Positions 50,260 through 62,000 of a DNA stretch of 64,000 nucleotides are shown here, piece by piece. Numbering within the stretch: the first letter of the stretch is position 1; every line of letters starts with the position of its first letter. The notes under the pieces were generated by a model, which saw nothing but the letters and a program-made list of their open reading frames with translations, did no database searches and was not told the origin of the DNA. The position numbers were made by a program, and so were the translations under genes. This DNA is from Gordonibacter faecis. GTDB taxonomy: Bacteria; Actinomycetota; Coriobacteriia; Coriobacteriales; Eggerthellaceae. The stretch covers positions 124,001 through 188,000 of the forward strand of contig NZ_JASJEU010000013.1 in the NCBI RefSeq assembly GCF_030077735.1, in the 5' to 3' direction.

Positions 50260-51630
50260 ATGTCCACAGCGGCGCCCGTCATTGTGGTGGGCCACAAGAA
50301 CCCCGACAACGATTCCATTTGTGCGGCGGTGGCATACGCCTATTTGAAGAATGAACTCGCGAAACGCGCGGCCAGCAAGGGTGCGACCCCCGTTCGCTAT
50401 GTGCCCGCGCGCCTGGGCCCCCTTCCGCCCGAGAGCGCATGGATTTTGGAGAAGAACGGCATCGCGGCGCCCGAGGTGGTGAGCCATGTGCACGCGCGCG
50501 TGGCGGATGTGATGACGCCGAACCCCATTTCCATCGCGCGCGATGCCACGCTGCTGGAGGCCGGGCGGCTGCTGCGCCAACACAATGTGCGCGCGCTCGT
50601 GGTGACGAACGACGACGGCCGGTATCGCGGCCTCATCACCACGCGCATGATTGCCGAGCGCTACATTTCGGCCACTGACGTGCTGGAAGAGGGCGGCGCG
50701 AATGAGATGGCCGTGGCGGGCGACCTCATTGCCTCGCTCGGTCAGAAGGTGGAAGACATCACCGAGACCGATGTGCTGGTGCTGGACAAGGATGGCCTTT
50801 TGGGTGAAGCCATTGAGGATTTGATGGCGAGCGCGCTGCGCGAGGCCGTGGTGCTTGATGACCAGGGCATGGCTATTGGCATTGTGACCCGCTCCGACGT
50901 GGCCGTGCGCCCGCGGCGCAAGGTGATTCTCGTCGACCACAACGAAACGCGCCAGGCGGCGAATGGCATTGAGGAAGCCGACGTGGTGGAGATTGTGGAC
51001 CACCACCGCATTGCCGATGTGTCCACGGCGAACCCCATCCTGTTCCTCAACCTGCCCGTGGGCTCCACCGCCACTATTGTGGCGACCGAGTTCGAGCGCC
51101 ACGGCGTGGAGATTCCGCCGGCCATTGCCGAGGTGTTGCTGTCGGCTATTATGACCGACACGGTTATATTGAAGTCACCGACCGCCACCGTGATTGACCA
51201 TGAGCAGGTGGAGCACCTGGCTGCCATCGCGGGTGTGGATGCCACCGAGTTTGGCCTGGCGGTGTTCAAGTGCCGCGGCGGCGAGGACGACATGCCGGTG
51301 GAGAAGCTGGTCGGCGCCGACTCGAAGGAATTCCAGCTGGGAGATTCCACCGTGCTTATCGCGCAGCACGAGACGGTGGACTTGTCGTCGGTCATGAAGC
51401 GCGAGGACGAGATTCGCGCGCACATGCGCCGCCTGAAAGACGACCACCACTATGAGTTTGTGCTGCTCATGGTGACCGACATTCTGGCCGAGGGCAGCCA
51501 GTTCATCTGCGAAGGCAACTGCCGCACCGTGAACCGCGTATTCGGCATAGAATGCGCCCCCGGCGGCACCTGGATGCCCGGAGTGTTGAGCCGTAAAAAA
51601 CAAGTAGCCGCCAAAATATTGGGTGCGTAA
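50260..51630 (+). CDS. Manganese-dependent inorganic pyrophosphatase with CBS domains
   Basis: This 456-residue family II pyrophosphatase hydrolyses pyrophosphate. The DHH-type active-site motifs are VGHKNPDNDSI near the start and VEIVDHHRIADV (about residue 245). Between the first two catalytic blocks lie two CBS domains (MTPNPISIARDATLLEAGRLL, and VLDKDGLLGEAIEDL) that bind adenine nucleotides and regulate activity. The DHHA2 domain ends the protein. A DRTGG segment, present in some relatives, is not obvious. The ATG at 50260 follows AAAGGAG. Confidence 0.93.
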   Translation: MSTAAPVIVVGHKNPDNDSICAAVAYAYLKNELAKRAASKGATPVRYVPARLGPLPPESAWILEKNGIAAPEVVSHVHARVADVMTPNPISIARDATLLEAGRLLRQHNVRALVVTNDDGRYRGLITTRMIAERYISATDVLEEGGANEMAVAGDLIASLGQKVEDITETDVLVLDKDGLLGEAIEDLMASALREAVVLDDQGMAIGIVTRSDVAVRPRRKVILVDHNETRQAANGIEEADVVEIVDHHRIADVSTANPILFLNLPVGSTATIVATEFERHGVEIPPAIAEVLLSAIMTDTVILKSPTATVIDHEQVEHLAAIAGVDATEFGLAVFKCRGGEDDMPVEKLVGADSKEFQLGDSTVLIAQHETVDLSSVMKREDEIRAHMRRLKDDHHYEFVLLMVTDILAEGSQFICEGNCRTVNRVFGIECAPGGTWMPGVLSRKKQVAAKILGA

Positions 51631-51645
51631 AGAAAGAAGTTACTC

Positions 51646-52755
51646 ATGTCTCGTGTGCTTGATTTGTTTTGTGAGCTTGCTCGGATTGAGAGTCCTTCGC
51701 GCTCTGAGGGGGTTATGGCGGCGCGTTGTGCTGATGAGTTGCGTGATCTGGGGTTCTCGGTGCGCTTCGACGATTCAGCTGCGCAGACGGGGTCGGATAC
51801 GGGAAACCTCATTGCGCATCTGCCGGGTACGGCGGCGGGGCACGTGGTGCTGTCGGCGCATATGGATACCGTGCGGCCGTGCGCGGGCATCGAGCCCGTT
51901 GTCATGGACGGGGTGGTGCGCTCGGCTGGCGATACTATTCTTTCCGCCGATGACAAAGCGGGCGTGGCGGCCATTCTGGAAGGCGTGCGCTCGGTGGTGG
52001 AATCGGGCGTGCCGCGGCCCGATGTCACCGTGCTGTTCACCACGTGCGAAGAGCTGCATCTGTTGGGTTCCGGGGCGTTGGCCGCTGACGCGCTGCCTGC
52101 TGGCGCACCGTGTTACGTGCTGGATGCCGACGGCGCGCCAGGCACCGTGGTGACGGGCGCGCCCTGCCACTGGGGGCTTGAGGCGGCGTTCGCTGGCCGC
52201 GCCTCGCACGCGGGCGTGGTGCCCGAGGCGGGCGTGTCGGCCATCCAGATGGCGGCGGCCGCCATTGAAGCCATGCCACTTGGCCGCATCGACGAGGCCA
52301 CCACGGCAAACATCGGCGTTATTGCGGGTGGCTGCGAGACCAACGTCGTGCCGGACGCCTGCACACTGGCAGGCGAGTGTCGCTCGCTCTACCCCGAGCG
52401 CGTCGAGGCGCAGAACGCAGCGATGACGTCCGCGCTGGAAGAGGCCGCCGCCCGCTTCGGCGGTACGGTGGACGTGTGCTGGACAAAAAGCTACGACGCG
52501 GTACTTTATAGCGAGGACGACGCGGTGGTGCAAGCAGCCGCCCGTGCGGCACGCGCTGCGGGTCTTGAGCCGGCGTTTCGCCACGACGGCGGCGGTGCCG
52601 ATGCCAACATCCTCGCTGCTCGCGGTGTGCGCGCCGTCACCCTCGGCGTTGGCATGACCGCCTTCCACTCCACCGACGAGCATATAACAGTAGCCGACCT
52701 TGAAAACTCCGCCCGCCTCGCCGCAGCTCTCATCCAAGAAAGCGTGGAAGCCTAA
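51646..52755 (+). CDS. M20-family peptidase, PepT-like
   Basis: This 369-residue metallopeptidase shows the M20 motifs: VVLSAHMDTV with the zinc-binding His and Asp, ILSADDKAGVAAILE, TTCEELHLLGS with the catalytic Glu pair and RHDGGGADANILAARG. The dimerisation domain (HWGLEAAFAGRASHAG) is present. PepT-like enzymes cleave tripeptides. It starts 15 bp after the pyrophosphatase, so co-expression is likely. Confidence 0.88.
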   Translation: MSRVLDLFCELARIESPSRSEGVMAARCADELRDLGFSVRFDDSAAQTGSDTGNLIAHLPGTAAGHVVLSAHMDTVRPCAGIEPVVMDGVVRSAGDTILSADDKAGVAAILEGVRSVVESGVPRPDVTVLFTTCEELHLLGSGALAADALPAGAPCYVLDADGAPGTVVTGAPCHWGLEAAFAGRASHAGVVPEAGVSAIQMAAAAIEAMPLGRIDEATTANIGVIAGGCETNVVPDACTLAGECRSLYPERVEAQNAAMTSALEEAAARFGGTVDVCWTKSYDAVLYSEDDAVVQAAARAARAAGLEPAFRHDGGGADANILAARGVRAVTLGVGMTAFHSTDEHITVADLENSARLAAALIQESVEA

Positions 52756-52776
52756 GCGCCAGCATACGTTCTTCGT

Positions 52777-52814
52777 GCGTGGACAGGGGTGCTTCTGCTG
52801 GCATCCCTGCACGC
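52777..52814 (+). terminator. Terminator after the M20 peptidase
   Basis: GCGTG-ga-CAGGG (52777-52788) pairs with CCCTG-CACGC (52805-52814) around a short loop; no strong T tract. It precedes the str operon promoter. The rest of 52756-53141 holds no gene. Confidence 0.5.
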
Positions 52815-52947
52815 CCGAGCAAGAGTTTTCACCGTGAGCAAATAAATTTGAGATTACGTGGAGGCGCGGACTCACATAGCGCAACGGTATGCCTTTCATC
52901 AGGCGAAACGCAATAAAAGAAGATGGATACTCCCGGATGCGTGGCGT

Positions 52948-52976
52948 TTGACAAGCTGCGGAGGCGATGATAAAGT
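52948..52976 (+). promoter_or_regulatory. Probable str operon promoter
   Basis: TTGACA (52948-52953) and TAAAGT (52971-52976) are spaced by 17 bp, about 165 bp before rpsL. The consensus -35 suits a strong ribosomal promoter. Confidence 0.6.
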
Positions 52977-53141
52977 TCTCCGTCGCGCCTCATATCGGTG
53001 CGCGTTTTCGTGTGCGAATCAGCTGAGCGCACAGGAAGACATCCGTTGGTCCCGTATCAACAAAGGTAGTAACAGGCGTTTTATGTGAATGGTCAAACGA
53101 TTCACCATAAAACACCGTCAGGTAGAAAAAGGAGAAGAGTT

Positions 53142-53513
53142 TTGCCTACCATCAACCAGCTGGTCCGCAAGGGCCGCAAGAAGACGGTCGAAAAGAAGAA
53201 GACGCCGGCTCTCAAGGGCAACCCGCAGAAGCGTGGCGTGTGCACGCGTGTGTACACCACTACGCCGAAAAAGCCGAACTCGGCTCTGCGTAAGGTGTGC
53301 CGTGTGCGCCTCGTCAACGGCATGGAAGTGACCGCCTACATCCCGGGCATCGGCCACAACCTGCAGGAGCACTCCATGGTGCTCATCCGCGGTGGTCGTG
53401 TTAGGGACCTCCCCGGTGTGCGCTACAAGGTCATCCGTGCCGCGCTCGACTGCTCGGCCGTCGACAACCGCAAGCAGGCTCGCAGCCGCTACGGCGCCAA
53501 GCGCCCGAAGTAA
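53142..53513 (+). CDS. rpsL: 30S ribosomal protein S12, with Arg88
   Basis: This 123-residue S12 is complete and starts at TTG 53142 (PTINQLVRKGR) after AAAGGAGAA. Lys43 in PKKPNSALRK is unchanged. At position 88 the sequence is GRVRDLPGVRY where the usual residue is Lys (GRVKDLPG); the codon is AGG at 53403-53405, an Arg codon rare in this gene, one base from AAG. Lys88 to Arg is a known streptomycin-resistance substitution in mycobacterial S12. First gene of the str operon. Confidence 0.97.
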   Translation: MPTINQLVRKGRKKTVEKKKTPALKGNPQKRGVCTRVYTTTPKKPNSALRKVCRVRLVNGMEVTAYIPGIGHNLQEHSMVLIRGGRVRDLPGVRYKVIRAALDCSAVDNRKQARSRYGAKRPK

Positions 53514-53623
53514 CCACTAAGACGCGCGGGCCACACAACCGCCGCCGCCCAAGAGGGGCGTCGCGCGGGGCCTAATGGGCGAAGGAAACGCCCCGAAGCG
53601 CGCAGGAAGAAGAAGGAGATACA

Positions 53624-54094
53624 ATGCCGCGTCGTGCAGCAGCAGTCCGTCGTGAAGTTCAGCCGGACGCACAGTACAACAACCGTCTTGTCACGCAGCT
53701 TATCAATAAGGTACTGCTTGATGGCAAGAAATCCGTCGCCGAAGGCATCGTTTACGGCGCTTTCGACATCATTGAGAAGAAGACCGGCGGCGACCCGCTG
53801 GCCGTGTTCAAGAAGGCCATGGACAACGTCCGCCCGACGCTTGAGGTTAAGCCCAAGCGCGTTGGTGGCGCCACCTACCAGGTGCCGATGGAAGTTAACT
53901 CCCGTCGTTCCACCACGCTGGCCATCCGCTGGATCGTGGACTTCTCGCGCAAGCGCAAGGAGCACACGATGAAGGAGCGCCTCGCCGCCGAGATCATGGA
54001 CGCCTCTGAAAACACGGGCGCGTCGGTGAAGAAGCGTGAGGACCTGTACAAGATGGCCGAGTCCAACCGCGCGTTCTCGCACTATCGTTTCTAG
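53624..54094 (+). CDS. rpsG: 30S ribosomal protein S7
   Basis: This 156-residue S7 (MPRRAAAVRREV to the end SHYRF) binds 16S rRNA and starts assembly of the small-subunit head. Family blocks LINKVLLDGKKSVAE and RSTTLAIRWIVDFSRKRKE are present. It lies 110 bp after rpsL with an AAGGAG site. Confidence 0.98.
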   Translation: MPRRAAAVRREVQPDAQYNNRLVTQLINKVLLDGKKSVAEGIVYGAFDIIEKKTGGDPLAVFKKAMDNVRPTLEVKPKRVGGATYQVPMEVNSRRSTTLAIRWIVDFSRKRKEHTMKERLAAEIMDASENTGASVKKREDLYKMAESNRAFSHYRF

Positions 54095-54114
54095 GAAAGC
54101 GTGAGGATATCTTT

Positions 54115-56232
<2,118 letters not shown>

Positions 56233-56265
56233 GGCGTGCGCGCGAGCATGATGGAGGTAAGGTAA

Positions 56266-56574
56266 GTGGCTAATCAGAAGATTCGCATCCGCTTGAAGGG
56301 GTACGACCATGAGATCGTGGACCAGTCCACGAAGCTCATCGTCGACACCGCTCAGAAGACGGGTGCCAAGGTGTCCGGTCCTATTCCGCTGCCGACGGAG
56401 CGCAACCTGTACTGCGTCGTCCGCGGTCCGCACGTCGACAAGGATTCCCGCGAGCAGTTCGAGATGCGCACGCACAAGCGCCTCATCGACATCTTGGAGC
56501 CGACCCCGAACACGGTCGATTCCCTGATGCGTCTCGATCTCCCCGCCGGCGTCGACATCGAAATTAAGCTGTAA
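56266..56574 (+). CDS. rpsJ: 30S ribosomal protein S10
   Basis: This 102-residue S10 (ANQKIRIRLKGYDHEIVDQST) starts with GTG at 56266 after GGAGGTAAG. It is also the NusE antitermination factor. It opens the S10 gene group here directly behind fusA. Confidence 0.98.
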   Translation: MANQKIRIRLKGYDHEIVDQSTKLIVDTAQKTGAKVSGPIPLPTERNLYCVVRGPHVDKDSREQFEMRTHKRLIDILEPTPNTVDSLMRLDLPAGVDIEIKL

Positions 56575-56590
56575 AGGGGGTCAGGCTCAC

Positions 56591-57211
56591 ATGATCAATG
56601 CAATCTATGGTAAGAAGATCGGCATGACCCAGATCTTCGGCGAGGACGACCGCGTCATTCCGGTGACCGTTATCCAGGCCGAGCCCAACAAGGTCTGCCA
56701 GGTGAAGACGAAGGACACTGACGGCTACGAGGCCGTGCAGATGGGCTTCGGCGCCATCAAGGAGAAGAAGGTCAACCGCCCGATGAAGGGTCACTTCGAG
56801 AAGCAGGGCACGGCTCCCGTGCGTTACCTGCGCGAGGTGCGCGTGGAAAACGCCGGCGAGTACAAGGTCGGCGACGAGCAGACGGTGGCCGCGTTCAACG
56901 AAGTGAAGAAGGTTGACGTCACCGGCACGTCTAAGGGTAAGGGCTTCGCCGGCGTTATGAAGCGCTACGGCTTCCGTGGTGGCCCGGGTGGCCACGGCGC
57001 TCACTTCCACCGCGCTCCCGGTTCGGTGGGCCAGTGTGCCACGCCGTCCCGCGTGTTCAAGGGGCTTAAGCTCCCTGGTCACATGGGCTGCGAGACCGTG
57101 ACGGTGAAGAACCTGGAGGTTGTCCGCGTGGACGAGGATCAGAACCTCATCCTCATCAAGGGCGCCGTTCCCGGTGGTAAGAATGGTATCGTTCGCGTCC
57201 GCATGGCGTAA
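56591..57211 (+). CDS. rplC: 50S ribosomal protein L3
   Basis: This 206-residue L3 (INAIYGKKIGMTQIFGEDDR) has the conserved loop HFHRAPGSVGQCATPSRVFKG and GHMGCETVTVKNLEVV. It lies 16 bp after rpsJ. Confidence 0.98.
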   Translation: MINAIYGKKIGMTQIFGEDDRVIPVTVIQAEPNKVCQVKTKDTDGYEAVQMGFGAIKEKKVNRPMKGHFEKQGTAPVRYLREVRVENAGEYKVGDEQTVAAFNEVKKVDVTGTSKGKGFAGVMKRYGFRGGPGGHGAHFHRAPGSVGQCATPSRVFKGLKLPGHMGCETVTVKNLEVVRVDEDQNLILIKGAVPGGKNGIVRVRMA

Positions 57212-57242
57212 ACGTGGGTTTGGATACAGAGGAGTTTAACCT

Positions 57243-57866
57243 ATGACCACGATTGAGATCAAAGACGCGAGCGGGAAGAAGGCCGGCTCTGCCGACCTGG
57301 CCCCCTCCGTTTTCGGCATCGAGCCGAACATCCACGTGATGCACACGGTCGTGCGTTCGCAGCGCGCCGCGTGGCGTCAGGGTACGCACGACACGAAGAC
57401 CCGCGGGCAGGTGCGCGGCGGCGGCAAGAAGCCGTGGCGTCAGAAGGGCACCGGTCGCGCTCGTCAGGGCACCATCCGCGCTCCCCAGTGGGCCGGCGGC
57501 GGCACCGTGTTCGGTCCGCATCCGCGTTCCTACGAGATGCGCGTGAACAACAAGGAAATCAAGCTGGCTATGCGCTCTGCGCTGTCCGCCAAGCTGGCCG
57601 ATGGCGAGTTGGTTGTGGTGAAGGACTTCGAGTTCGAGAAGCCTTCGACCAAAATTGCCGTAGCTGCCATGAAGGCGCTTGGCCTGGAAGGCCGCGTGAC
57701 GATGGTCATCCCCGATGACGCGGTGGACACCTACCTGTCGTTCCGCAACATCCCGAAGGTGAACATCCTTCCCGCTTCCGACATCAACACCTACGAGCTG
57801 ATTGACAACAAGAAACTCGTGGTGACCGAAGACGCCCTGAAGTACATCGAGGAGGTGCTTGCATAA
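57243..57866 (+). CDS. rplD: 50S ribosomal protein L4
   Basis: This 207-residue L4 (TTIEIKDASGKKAGS) has the extended loop with RGGGKKPWRQKGTGRARQG that lines the peptide exit tunnel. Its stop overlaps the rplW start (ATGA-type overlap at 57866). In some bacteria L4 autoregulates the operon. Confidence 0.98.
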   Translation: MTTIEIKDASGKKAGSADLAPSVFGIEPNIHVMHTVVRSQRAAWRQGTHDTKTRGQVRGGGKKPWRQKGTGRARQGTIRAPQWAGGGTVFGPHPRSYEMRVNNKEIKLAMRSALSAKLADGELVVVKDFEFEKPSTKIAVAAMKALGLEGRVTMVIPDDAVDTYLSFRNIPKVNILPASDINTYELIDNKKLVVTEDALKYIEEVLA

Positions 57867-58150
57867 TGAAGGACCCCCGCGAGGTTATCATCCGCCCCAT
57901 CATCACGGAGCACAGCTACGACATGATGGAGCAGAACACCTACACGTTTGAGGTGGCGAAAGACGCGAACAAGGTTGAGATCGCTCAGGCGATCGAGGCA
58001 ATCTTTGAGGTGAAGGTTGTCAAGGTGAACACGCTGAACGTGAAGCCGAAGCCGAAGCGCGTTCGCTATCAGCTGGGCCAGACCCGCACCTGGAAAAAGG
58101 CCATGGTCACGCTCAAAGAAGGCGACACGATTGAACTGTTCGCTTCCTAA
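57866..58150 (+). CDS. rplW: 50S ribosomal protein L23
   Basis: This 94-residue L23 (KDPREVIIRPIITEHSYDMM) ends in EGDTIELFAS. It docks signal recognition particle at the tunnel exit. A terminator follows it after 22 bp, and rplB is not seen downstream in this window. Confidence 0.97.
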   Translation: MKDPREVIIRPIITEHSYDMMEQNTYTFEVAKDANKVEIAQAIEAIFEVKVVKVNTLNVKPKPKRVRYQLGQTRTWKKAMVTLKEGDTIELFAS

Positions 58151-58172
58151 AGCGTACGTTTAGAGTTTTGAG

Positions 58173-58202
58173 AAAAGCCCCTGCAATCGCGGGGGCTTTT
58201 TT
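58173..58202 (+). terminator. Rho-independent terminator after rplW
   Basis: AAAAGCCCC and GGGGGCTTTT form a stem (58173-58200) followed by more T. It ends the ribosomal transcript. Confidence 0.9.
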
Positions 58203-58319
58203 GTGTGCCTTAAGGTCGGGCTTCGGGCGGAAAATGTGGGGAGGCTGGCACGAGGGGATGGGTTGGTGTATCGTGAGGGAATTGAGCGTGAGCCAGGGGG
58301 AGAAGAAAGAGGTCAACCG

Positions 58320-59021
58320 GTGGCGTTTGTGGAGTTCAGGGATGTGCGTAAGGTGTATACCATGGGTGAGGTGGAGGTGGCCGCCGTTGATGGTATGACG
58401 TTTGACATCGAGCGCGGTGAGCTTGTGGTGGTGGTTGGGCCTTCCGGTGCTGGTAAAACGACGCTTTTGAACATGCTGGGCGGGATGGATGGGTGTTCCT
58501 CGGGCACTATTCGGCTGGACGGGCGGGAGATCAGCTCGTTTGGGCAGAAGGAGCTTACGTATTACCGCCGCTATGATATTGGCTTTGTGTTTCAGTTTTA
58601 CAACCTGGTGCAGAACTTGACGGCGCTTGAGAATGTGGAATTGGCATCGCAGATTTGTAAGGACCCGCTTGATGCGGCGTTGGTGTTGGCGCAGGTGGGG
58701 CTGGGGCATCGGTTGGATAACTTCCCGGCGCAGCTTTCGGGTGGCGAGCAGCAGCGCGTGGCTATTGCGCGCGCCCTGGCGAAGAACCCCAAGCTGCTGT
58801 TGTGCGACGAGCCCACGGGCGCGCTCGACTATCAGACGGGTAAGGCTATTCTGAAGCTGCTGCAGGACACGTGCTACGACACGGGTAAAACCGTGGTGCT
58901 GATCACGCACAACTCCGCGTTCACGGCCATTGCCGATAGGGTCATTCACATTCGCGAGGGACGCGTGGCGGGTGTCGAAGTGAACGACGCGCCGCTCTCG
59001 GCTGAGACGCTGGAATGGTAG
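58320..59021 (+). CDS. ABC transporter ATP-binding protein, MacB/LolD type
   Basis: This 233-residue ATPase has Walker A GPSGAGKTTLL (about residue 41), Q-loop FVFQFYNLVQNLTALENV, signature LSGGEQQRVAIARAL and Walker B KLLLCDEPTGALD, the LolD/MacB pattern. GTG 58320 after GAAAGAGGT is preferred; the longer frame from 58203 overlaps the terminator. It lies 13 bp before the FtsX-type permease, with which it should form the complex. Confidence 0.9.
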   Translation: MAFVEFRDVRKVYTMGEVEVAAVDGMTFDIERGELVVVVGPSGAGKTTLLNMLGGMDGCSSGTIRLDGREISSFGQKELTYYRRYDIGFVFQFYNLVQNLTALENVELASQICKDPLDAALVLAQVGLGHRLDNFPAQLSGGEQQRVAIARALAKNPKLLLCDEPTGALDYQTGKAILKLLQDTCYDTGKTVVLITHNSAFTAIADRVIHIREGRVAGVEVNDAPLSAETLEW

Positions 59022-59034
59022 GTCTTCGGTTCCG

Positions 59035-62000
59035 GTGAGAAGCGCGTTCAACAAAGAAGTCGCTCGTTCTATCACCCACTCGCTCGGGCGCTTCTTGGCC
59101 ATTGCCGCTATCGTGGCGCTGGGCACGGGCTTCTACGCCGGCTTGCGCATGACGGCGCCTGACATGAAGCTGGCGGCGGACGCATTCTATGACGGCACGA
59201 AGTTGATGGACGTGCGCGTGCTCTCGACGCTGGGGCTGACGGACGACGACCTCGCAGCGCTGCGCGACGTGGAGGGCGTGGACGCGGTCATGGGTGCGTA
59301 TGAGACCGATGTCATGGCTACTATCGCAGGTGAGCAGTATGCCACGCGCGTGCATTCGCTCCCCGACGCGGCGCGCACTTCCGACACCTCCGACGGGGTA
59401 CAGGCGCACGCGGACGACCCCGACTATCTTAACCGGCCGATTCTGGTTGAGGGCGCGTGGCCTGCGCGAGCGGGGGAGTGCGTGCTGTCGGCCGACCTCG
59501 TGACGGCGCAAAATGCGCGTGTCGGTGACACCGTGCGCATTGACGAGTGGACGGAAGGCCAAGAGGATGCGCTCGCGGCCCGCGAATACACCGTGGTTGG
59601 TCTGGTGAGCGCGTCGTACTATGCCACCTCGTCGGACTTGGGGGCAACGTCGCTCGGCAGCGGCTCCATCACCCAGTATATGTATGTGCCGGAGGACGAT
59701 TTCTCGGCTGACCTTCCCTACACCGAAGCGTTTTTGACCGTGGCGGGTGCGGCGGATGAGCGTTCGGGCAGTGCGGCCTACGACGAGCGCGTGGCTGGGG
59801 TGACGGAGCGCATTGAGGCGCTGGCACCCTTCCGCGAGAAGGCGCGCGTTGATGGTTTACGCGCGGAAGCGCAGGGCGAACTTGACGACGCCCGTGCCGA
59901 GTATGACGAACAGAAGGCTGACGCTGACTCCCAGCTGGCCGACGCGAAACAGCAGCTGGACGACGCAGCGGCCAGCATTGCCGAAAACGAGCAGAAGTTC
60001 GCTGATGCGCAGGTGCAGTATGACAACGGCGTGGCCGAACTGGCGAACCAGCGTGCGAGTGGCCAGTGGCAACTCGATGCCGCCGCGCAGCAGGTGGCTG
60101 ACGGTCGTGCGCAGGTGGACGCAGCGCGACCGGCCATTGAGCAGGGGCAAGCGCAGCTGGCGGTAGGCTGGGCGCAGTGGCGGCAGGGTGCTGACGCGCT
60201 CGCGCAGGCGCGCGCCGCATGGCAGGCGCAAAGCGATGCGTTGTCCGGTGCCGTTGCGCAGATGGAACAGGGCATCGCGGCGCTTGAAGCGCAGATTCAG
60301 GCGCTCGACCCGAACGATCCCGCCTACGCCGCCACAAAAGCTGCCCTTGAGGCGCAGCGCGAGGGCCTTGCGGCCCAGTTGGAGCAGTTCAAGCAGGAGC
60401 ACGCCGCTGACTTTGCTGCTCTTGATGCCGCCAAGCAGCAACTTGACGCGCAGCAGGCTACCGTGGATGCGACCAAGCAGGAACTCGATACCCAGCAAGT
60501 GGCATTTGACCAGCAGAAAGCGCAGTTCGACGCCGTGGTGGCGCAGGTGGAACAGGGCGCCGCCGATCTTGCGGCGGCGCAAGCGTTGGCCGATTCGCAG
60601 CTGGCCGCCGCCCAGCAGCAGCTTGATAGCGCGGCGGCACAACTGACGAGCGGCCGCGCGCAGCTTGCGCAGGGCAAGGCTGACTACGAAAGCGGCCTCG
60701 CCGAATACGAGAGCAAGAAAGCCGAGGCCGACGAAAAACTGGCCGACGCCAAGCGCCAGCTCGATGACGCTCAGCGGCAAATCGACGATTTGGAAAACCC
60801 CGTCTGGTATGTCATGGATCGCACGGCTAACTACGGCGTAGCCAGCTTCAATGCCGACGCCGACCGCGTGGACAGCATCGCCGCCGTATTCCCCTTCATC
60901 TTCTTCCTTGTGGCGGCGCTGGTGGCGCTCACCACTATGACGCGCATGGTGGAAGAAGAGCGCATGCTCATTGGTACGTACAAGGCGCTCGGCTACAGCC
61001 GCGCGCGCATTACGGCGAAGTACCTGGTGTACGCCTCAATCGCCAGCGTGACGGGCAGTATCATAGGCATTGCGGTGCTGTCGCAGGTGCTGCCGACGGT
61101 TATCATGAAGGCGTACGGCATTATCTACTTCGTGCCGTCTCAGCCGCTACCCCTCACCATTGACCTGGGGCTTGCGGGACTCGCGGCCGGACTTGGCGTG
61201 GGCGTGACGCTGGTGGCCACCGCCGCCGCAGCCGTGTCCACACTGCGCGAGCGCCCCGCCACCCTCATGCTGCCGCGCGCACCGAAGTCGGGTAAGCGCA
61301 TTCTGCTGGAGCGTATTACGCCGCTCTGGCGGCACCTGTCCTTCTCGTGGAAGGTGACCTTCCGCAACCTCTTCCGCTATAAGAAGCGTTTCATCATGAC
61401 GGTGATTGGCATCGCGGGATGCACGGCGTTGTTGCTCACGGGGCTGGGGCTGTCGGATGCCATCAACGACATCATTGACAACCAGTTCGGCTCCATCACG
61501 AAGTACAACGCCCTGATCACACTTGAGGACGAACTCACGGCTGAAGAACAGGCCGAACTTGACGCGGTGCTGGGCAACAAGGAACTCGTGAGCGACCACG
61601 GACGCGTGCAGCGTGAGAATATGCTGACGGCGGGGCCCGACGACGAGGACGTGGGCGTGCAGGTGATGGTACCCAAGGACGCGGACTCCCTCGACCGCTT
61701 CGTGATGATGCGCACGCGCCTGGGGCACGAGCCCATCACGCTGGGTGCAGACGGTGTGGTGCTGGCGGAGAAGCTGGCCACGCAGCTAGGCGTGGGGGTG
61801 GGCGACACTGTGTCGTTCACCGAGCAGGACGCCATCGGCAACGCCACGGGCTCGCCGCACGAAGCCATGGTCACGGGCATCATGGAGAACTACATCTACA
61901 ACTACGCGTTCATCGGCCCTGAGCGCTACGAGGAACTCATGGGCGAAGCGCCGCCGTACTCCACGGAATTGGCCATTGTTGCGCCCGACCCGCACCTTCG

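Noticed and set aside
48370..51102. Serine dehydratase extended to 910 residues
   Set aside because: The family begins at METFGFSDIIG (49983) with a ribosome site; the extension is the antisense of the pyrophosphatase gene.
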